Of a DNA stretch of 64,000 nucleotides, positions 58,201 to 64,000 are shown one piece after another. Source of the stretch: Ascaris suum (taxonomy: Eukaryota; Nematoda; Chromadorea; Rhabditida; Ascarididae); assembly GCA_013433145.1 (NCBI GenBank), contig CM024168.1, positions 11,292,184-11,356,183 on the forward strand. Direction: 5' to 3'. The position numbers and the translations under genes were made by a program. Position 1 is the stretch's first letter. Each line of letters opens with the position of its first letter. The notes beneath the pieces were generated by a model that had not been told where the DNA came from, made no database searches, and was given only the letters and a program-made list of their open reading frames with translations.

Positions 58201-61200
58201 ATGAGCGATTGCAGAGAACGATGGCGCATGAGCTATTGCAGAGAACGATGGCGCATCCAGAAAATCCACTTCGGTGCCTCAGGTGGGCTGAAATTATGCA
58301 AGCGAACATTATTTGATGTTCTGAGTTGAATGGCTGCAAAAAAACTGCATGTTTCTGTGAAAAGTTTTCGAGTTCCTGTGATGATCGGATGAGCTATTGC
58401 AGAGAACGATGGCGCATCCAGAAAATCCACTTCTGGTGCCTCAGGTGGGCTGAAATTATGCAAGCGAACATTATTTGATGTTCTGAGTTGAATGGCTGCA
58501 AAAAAACTGCATGTTTCTGTGAGAAGTTTTCGAGTCCCTATGATGCCGGGATGAGCTATTGCAGAGAACGATGGCGCATCCGGAAAATCCACTTCTGGTG
58601 CCTCAATTGAGCTGAAATTATGCAAGCGTAAGTTATTTCATGATCTGAGTTGAATGGCAGCAAAAAAAACTACATGTTTCTGTGAGAGGTTTTCGAGTTC
58701 CTATGATGCCCGGATGAGCTATTGCAGAGAACCATGGCGCATCCAGAAAATCCACTTCTGGTGACTCAATTGAGCTGAAATTATGCAAGCGTAAGTTATT
58801 TGATGTTCTGAGTTGAATGGCAGCAAAAAAAACTACATGTTTCTGTGAGAGGTTTTCGAGTTCCTATGATGCCCGGATCAGCTATTGCAGAGAACCATGG
58901 CGCATCCAGAAAATCCACTTCTGGTGACTCAATTGAGCTGAAATTATGCAAGCATAAGTTATTTGATGTTCTGAGTTGAATGGCAGCAAAAAAAACTGCA
59001 TGTTTCTGTGAGAAGTTTTGGAGTTCCTATGATGCCCGGATGAGCTATTGCAGAGAACGATGGCGCATGAGCTATTGCAGAGAGCGATGGCGCATCCAGA
59101 AAATCCACTTCTGGTGCCTCAGTTGAGCTGAAATTATGCAAGCATGAGTTATTTGATGTTCTGAGTTGAATGGCAGCAAAAAAAACTGCATGTTTCTGTG
59201 AGAAGTTTTCGAGTTCCTATGATGCCCGGATGAGCTATTGCAGAGAACGATGGCGCATCCAGAAAATCCACTTCTGGTGCCTCAATTGAGCTGAAATTAT
59301 GCAAGCATAAGTTATTTGATGTTCTGAGTTGAATGGCAGCAAAAAAAACTGCAAGTTTCTGTGAGAAGTTTTGGAGTTCCTATGATGCCCGGATGAGCTA
59401 TTGCAGAGAACGATGGCGCATGAGCTATTGCAGAGAACGATGGCGCATCCAGAAAATCCACTTCTGGTGCCTCAGGTGGGCTGAAATTATGCAAGCGAAC
59501 ATTATTTGATGTTCTGAGTTGAATGGCTGCAAAAAAACTGCATGTTTCTGTGAGAAGTTTTCGAGTCCCTATGATGCCGGGATGAGCTATTGCAGAGAAC
59601 GATGGCGCATCCGGAAAATCCACTTCTGGTGCCTCAGTTAAGCTGAAATTATGCAAGCGAACGTTATTTGATGTTCTGAGTTGAATGGCAGCAAAAAAAC
59701 TGCATGTTTCTGTGAGAAGTTTTCGAGTTCCTATGATGCCCGGATGAGCTATTGCAGAGAACGATGGCGCATCCAGAAAATCCACTTCTGGTGCCTCAAT
59801 TGAGCTGAAATTATGCAAGCGTAAGTTGTTTGATGATCTGAGTTGAATGGCAGCAAAAAAAACTACATGTTTCAGTGAGAGGTTTTCGAGTTCCTATGAT
59901 GCCCGGATGAGCTATTGCAGAGAACGATGGCGCATCCAGAAAATCCACTTCTGGTGACTCAATTGAGCTGAAATTATGCAAGCGTAAGTTATTTGATGTT
60001 CTGGGTTGAATGGCAGCAAAAAAAACTGCATGTTTCTGTGAGAACTTTTCGAGTTCCTATGATGCCCGGATGAGCTATTGCAGAGAACGATGGCGCATGA
60101 GCTATTGCAGAGAACGATGGCGCATCCAGAAAATCCACTTCCGGTGCCTCAACTGAGCTGAAATTATGCTACGATGAGCTGAATGTTCAGCTGAAAAAAA
60201 TTTGATGTTCTGAGTTGAATGGCAGCAAAAAAACTGCATGTTCTGTGAGAAGTTTTCGAGTTCGTATGATGCCCGGATGAGCTATTGCAGAGAACGATGG
60301 CGCATCCAGAAAATCCACTTCTGGTGCCTCAGTTGAGCTGAAATTATGCAGGCGTACGTTATTTGATGTTCTGAGTTGAATGGCAGCAAAAAAAACTGCA
60401 TGCTTCTGTGAGAAGTTTTCGAGTTCCTATGATGCCCGGATGAGCTATTGCAGAGAACGATGGCGCATCCAGAAAATCCACTTCTGGTGCCTCAATTGAG
60501 CTGAAATTATGCAAGCGTACGTTATTTGACGTTCTGAGTTGAATGGCAGCAAAAAAACTGCATGTTTATATGAGAAGTTATCGAGTTCCTATGATGCCCG
60601 GATGAGCTATTGCAGAGAACGATGGCGCATGAGCGATTCCAGAGAACGATGGCGCATCCAGAAAATCCAGTTCTGGTGCCTCAATTTAGCTGAAACTATG
60701 CAAGCGTAAGTTTTTGATGTTCTGAGTTGAATGGCAGCAAAAAAAACTGCATGTTTCTGTGAGAAGTTTTCGAGTTCCTATGATGCCCGGATGAGCGATT
60801 GCAGAGAACGATGGCGCATGAGCTATTGCAGAGAACGATGGCGCATCCAGAAAATCCACTTCCGGTGCCTCAGGTGGGCTGAAATTATGCAAGCGAACAT
60901 TATTTGATGTTCTGAGTTGAATGGCTGCAAAAAAACTGCATGTTTCTGTGAGAAGTTTTCGAGTTCCTGTGACGCCCGGATGAGCTATTGCAGAGAACGA
61001 TGGCGCATCCAGAAAATCCACTTCTGGTGCCTCAGGTGAGCTGAAATTATGCAAGCGAACATTATTTGATGTTCTGAGTTGAATGGCTGCAAAAAAACTG
61101 CATGTTTCTGTGAGAAGTTTTCGAGTCCCGATGATGCCGGGATGAGCTATTGCAGAGAACGATGGCGCATCCGGAAAATCCACTTCTGGTGCCTCAATTG

Positions 61201-61216
61201 AGCTGAAATTATGCAA
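52219..61216. repeat. Large higher-order duplication, about 5.17 to 5.34 kb offset
   Basis: The variant order from about 52.6 to 54.65 kb recurs at about 57.8 to 59.8 kb (54,140-54,646 equals 59,312-59,818 in translation, offset 5,172). After one extra monomer in the second copy, the match continues at about 5,336 bp (CTGGGTTGAATGG at 54.66 and 60.00 kb). Confidence 0.75.
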
Positions 61217-63462
61217 GCGTAAGTTATTTGATGATCTGAGTTGAATGGCAGCAAAAAAAACTACATGTTTCTGTGAGAGGTTTTCGAGTCCCTATGATGC
61301 CGGGATGAGCTATTGCAGAGAACGATGGCGCATCCGGAAAATCCACTTCTGGTGCCTCAATTGAGCTGAAATTATGCAAGCGTACGTTATTTGACGTTCT
61401 GAGTTGAATGGCAGCAAAAAAACTGCATGTTTATATGAGAAGTTTTCGAGTTCCTATGATGCCCGGATGAGCTATTGCAGAGAACGATGGCGCATGAGCG
61501 ATTCCAGAGAACGATGGCGCATCCAGAAAATCCAGTTCTGGTGCCTCAATTGAGCTGAAACTATGCAAGCGTAAGTTTTTGATGTTCTGAGTTGAATGGC
61601 AGCAAAAAAACTGCATGTTTCTGTGAGAAGTTTTCGAGTTCCTATGATGCCCGGATGAGCGATTGCAGAGAACGATGGCGCATGAGCTATTGCAGAGAAC
61701 GATGGCGCATCCAGAAAATCCACTTCCGGTGCCTCAGGTGGGCTGAAATTATGCAAGCGTAAGTTATTTGATGATCTGAGTTGAATGGCAGCAAAAAAAA
61801 CTACATGTTTCTGTGAGAGGTTTTCGAGTTCCTATGATGCCCGGATGAGCTATTGCAGAGAACGATGGCGGATCCAGAAAATCCACTTCTGGTGCCTCAG
61901 TTGAGCTGAAATTATGCAGGCGAACGTTATTTGATGTTCTGAGTTGAATGGCAGCAAAAAAACTGCATGTTTCTGTGAGAAGTTTTCGAGTTCCTATGAT
62001 GCCCGGATGAGCGATTGCAGAGAACGATGGCGCATGAGCTATTGCAGAGAACGATGGCGCATCCGGAAAATCCACTTCTGGTGCCTCAATTGAGCTGAAA
62101 TTATGCAAGCGTAAGTTATTTGATGATCTGAGTTGAATGGCAGCAAAAAAAACTACATGTTTCTGTGAGAAGTTTTCGAGTCCCTATGATGCCGGGATGA
62201 GCTATTGCAGAGAACGATGGCGCATCCGGAAAATCCACTTCTGGTGCCTCAATTGAGCTGAAATTATGCAAGCGTAAGTTATTTGATGATCTGAGTTGAA
62301 TGGCAGCAAAAAAAACTACATGTTTCTGTGAGAGGTTTTCGAGTTCCTATGATGCCCGGATGAGCTATTGCAGAGAACCATGGCGCATCCAGAAAATCCA
62401 CTTCTGGTGACTCAATTGAGCTGAAATTATGCAAGCGTAAGTTATTTGATGTTCTGAGTTGAATGGCAGCAAAAAAACTGCATGTTTCTGTGAGAAGTTT
62501 TGGAGTTCCTATGATGCCCGGATGAGCTATTGCAGAGAACGATGGCGCATGAGCTATTGCAGAGAGCGATGGCGCATCCAGAAAATCCACTTCTGGTGCC
62601 TCAGTTGAGCTGAAATTATGCAAGCATAAGTTATTTGATGTTCTGAGTTGAATGGCAGCAAAAAAAACTGCATGTTTCTGTGAGAAGTTTTCGAGTTCCT
62701 ATGATGCCCGGATGAGCTATTGCAGAGAACGATGGCGCATCCAGAAAATCCACTTCTGGTGCCTCAATTGAGCTGAAATTATGCAAGCATAAGTTATTTG
62801 ATGTTCTGAGTTGAATGGCAGCAAAAAAAACTGCAAGTTTCTGTGAGAAGTTTTCGAGTTCCTATGATGCCCGGATGAGCTATTGCAGAGAACGATGGCG
62901 CGTCCAGAAAATCCACTTCTGGTGCCTCAGTTGAGCTGAGATTATGCAAGCGCACGTTATTTGATGTTCTGAGTTGAATGGCCGCAAAAAAACTGCATGT
63001 TTATATGAGAAGTTTTCGAGTTCCTATGATGCCCGGATGAGCGATTGCAGAGAACGATTGCGCATCCAGAAAATCCACTTCTGGTGCCTCAGTTGAGCTG
63101 AAATTATGCAAGCGAACGTTATTTGATGTTCTGAGTTGAATGGCAGCAAAAAAACTGCATGTTTCTGTGAGAAGTTTTCGAGTTCCTGTGATGCCCGGAT
63201 GAGCTATTGCAGAGAACCATGGCGCATGAGCTATTGCAGAGAGCGATGGCGCATCCAGAAAATCCACTTCTGGTGCCTCAATTGAGGTGAAATTATGCAA
63301 TCGTACGTTATTTGATGTTCTGAGTTGAATGGCAGCAAAAAAACTGCATGTTTCTGTGGGAAGTTTTCGAGTTCCTATGATGCCCGGATGAGCGATTGCA
63401 GAGAACGATTGCGCATCCAGAAAATCCACTTCTGGTGCCTCAATTGAGCCGAAATTATGCAA
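56035..63462. repeat. Large higher-order duplication, 6,406-bp offset
   Basis: 56,595-57,056 and 63,001-63,462 agree in all but one or two residues, and the copies ending at 56,217 and 62,623 keep the same spacing. Both carry the rare AACGATTGCGCATCC and GTGGGAAG variants. Confidence 0.75.
60168..60206. other. Non-satellite scar inside the array
   Basis: After AAATTATGC the normal AAGCG/AGGCG-TACGTTA is replaced by a segment containing the perfect inverted repeat AGCTGAA-TG-TTCAGCT (60,177-60,192) and a run of A, then the monomer resumes at TTTGATGTTC. It was seen only once in the window. Confidence 0.8.
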
Positions 63463-64000
63463 GCATAAGTTATTTGATGTTCTGAGTTGAATGGCAGCAA
63501 AAAAAACTGCATGTTTCTGTGAGAAGTTTTCGAGTTCCTATGATGCCCGGATGAGCTATTGCAGAGAACGATGGCGCATCCAGAAAATCCACTTCTGGTG
63601 CCTCAATTGAGCTGAAATTATGCAAGCGTACGTTATTTGACGTTCTGAGTTGAATAGCAGCAAAAAAACTGCATGTTTATATGAGAAGTTTTCGAGTTCC
63701 TGTGATGCCCGGATGAGCTATTGCAGAGAACGATGGCGCATCCAGAAAATCTACTTCTGGTGCCTCAGTTGAGCTGAAATTATGCAAGCATAAGTTATTT
63801 GATGTTCTGAGTTGAATGGCAGCAAAAAAAACTGCAAGTTTCTGTGAGAAGTTTTGGAGTTCCTATGATGCCCGGATGAGCTATTGCAGAGAACGATGGC
63901 GCGTCCAGAAAATCCACTTCTGGTGCCTCAGTTGAGCTGAGATTATGCAAGCGTACGTTATTTGATGTTCTGAGTTGAATGGCCGCAAAAAAACTGCATG

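Larger units (their letters stand above)
31953..64000 (-). repeat. 162-bp satellite array with a 27-bp internal duplication variant
   Basis: Head-to-tail monomers run without interruption to the window edge, roughly 190 copies in 32 kb. The basic period is 162 bp; many copies are 189 bp because the block GAGCTATTGCAGAGAACGAT plus GGCGCAT is doubled. Each monomer contains the near-palindrome CTCAATTGAG or CTCAGTTGAG, a CCAGAA/TTCTGG hairpin with a 7-nt loop, and a run of 7 or 8 A. On the minus strand the 162 bp translate as 54 codons without a stop (HNFSSTEAPEVDFLDAP and so on); 8-A copies shift frame and end at a TAA. Differences between copies include many amino-acid changes. Strand is given as that of the open frame. 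The right end is not in the window. Confidence 0.98.

Noticed and set aside
31953..64000. CRISPR-like array
   Set aside because: The units are fully repetitive with no unique spacers, and the locus is eukaryotic; it is a satellite.

Overview
The window looks like nuclear DNA of a nematode, probably a clade V (strongylid-like) parasite. It is AT-rich, has long introns, and its minus-strand exons are bounded by GTAAGT/GTGAGT-type donors and TTTTCAG/TTNCAG-type acceptors. The best-supported gene belongs to the SPE-42/SPE-49/Sneaky sperm membrane family. No bacterial, viral or organellar gene was seen, and no RNA gene was recognised.

Layout. (1) 1-8.7 kb is mostly non-coding. It holds a tentative three-exon minus-strand gene with an F-box-like start (1797-5809), the eroded 3' end of a LINE-type retrotransposon (2640-3000) and a diverged dispersed repeat pair. 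(2) 8.7-27.8 kb is one large minus-strand gene. I joined 17 coding exons by hand from splice signals, and every junction is phase-consistent. The predicted protein is 774 aa: an N-terminal multi-pass membrane region, a DC-STAMP-like core, and a C-terminal zinc finger of four CxxC pairs followed by an acidic stretch and a Ser/Thr/Lys-rich tail. An alternative last exon would give 725 aa. Introns carry a 167-bp (AT)n tract, a 20-bp poly-C run and a 14-bp-stem hairpin. (3) 27.8-30.7 kb has no supportable gene. (4) 30,671-31,952 is the array edge: one inverted monomer, then a 1.08-kb spacer with a candidate plus-strand first exon (basic N-tail plus hydrophobic anchor) and a (CAA)n tract. (5) 31,953-64,000 is an uninterrupted satellite array running off the window.

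The satellite has a 162-bp monomer. A common 189-bp variant carries an in-frame tandem duplication of an internal 27-bp block. One minus-strand frame is open through whole monomers (54 codons each), so it yields runs of up to 503 codons. Openness is broken mainly where a run of 7 A becomes 8 A. Higher-order duplications occur at several scales (about 0.9, 1.16, 1.25, 1.51, 5.2-5.3 and 6.4 kb). I favour non-coding satellite DNA that happens to be open, but this deserves a test.

The large gene and the satellite are not functionally linked by anything visible. The gene's first coding exon lies about 2.9 kb from the inverted monomer and about 4.2 kb from the array edge.
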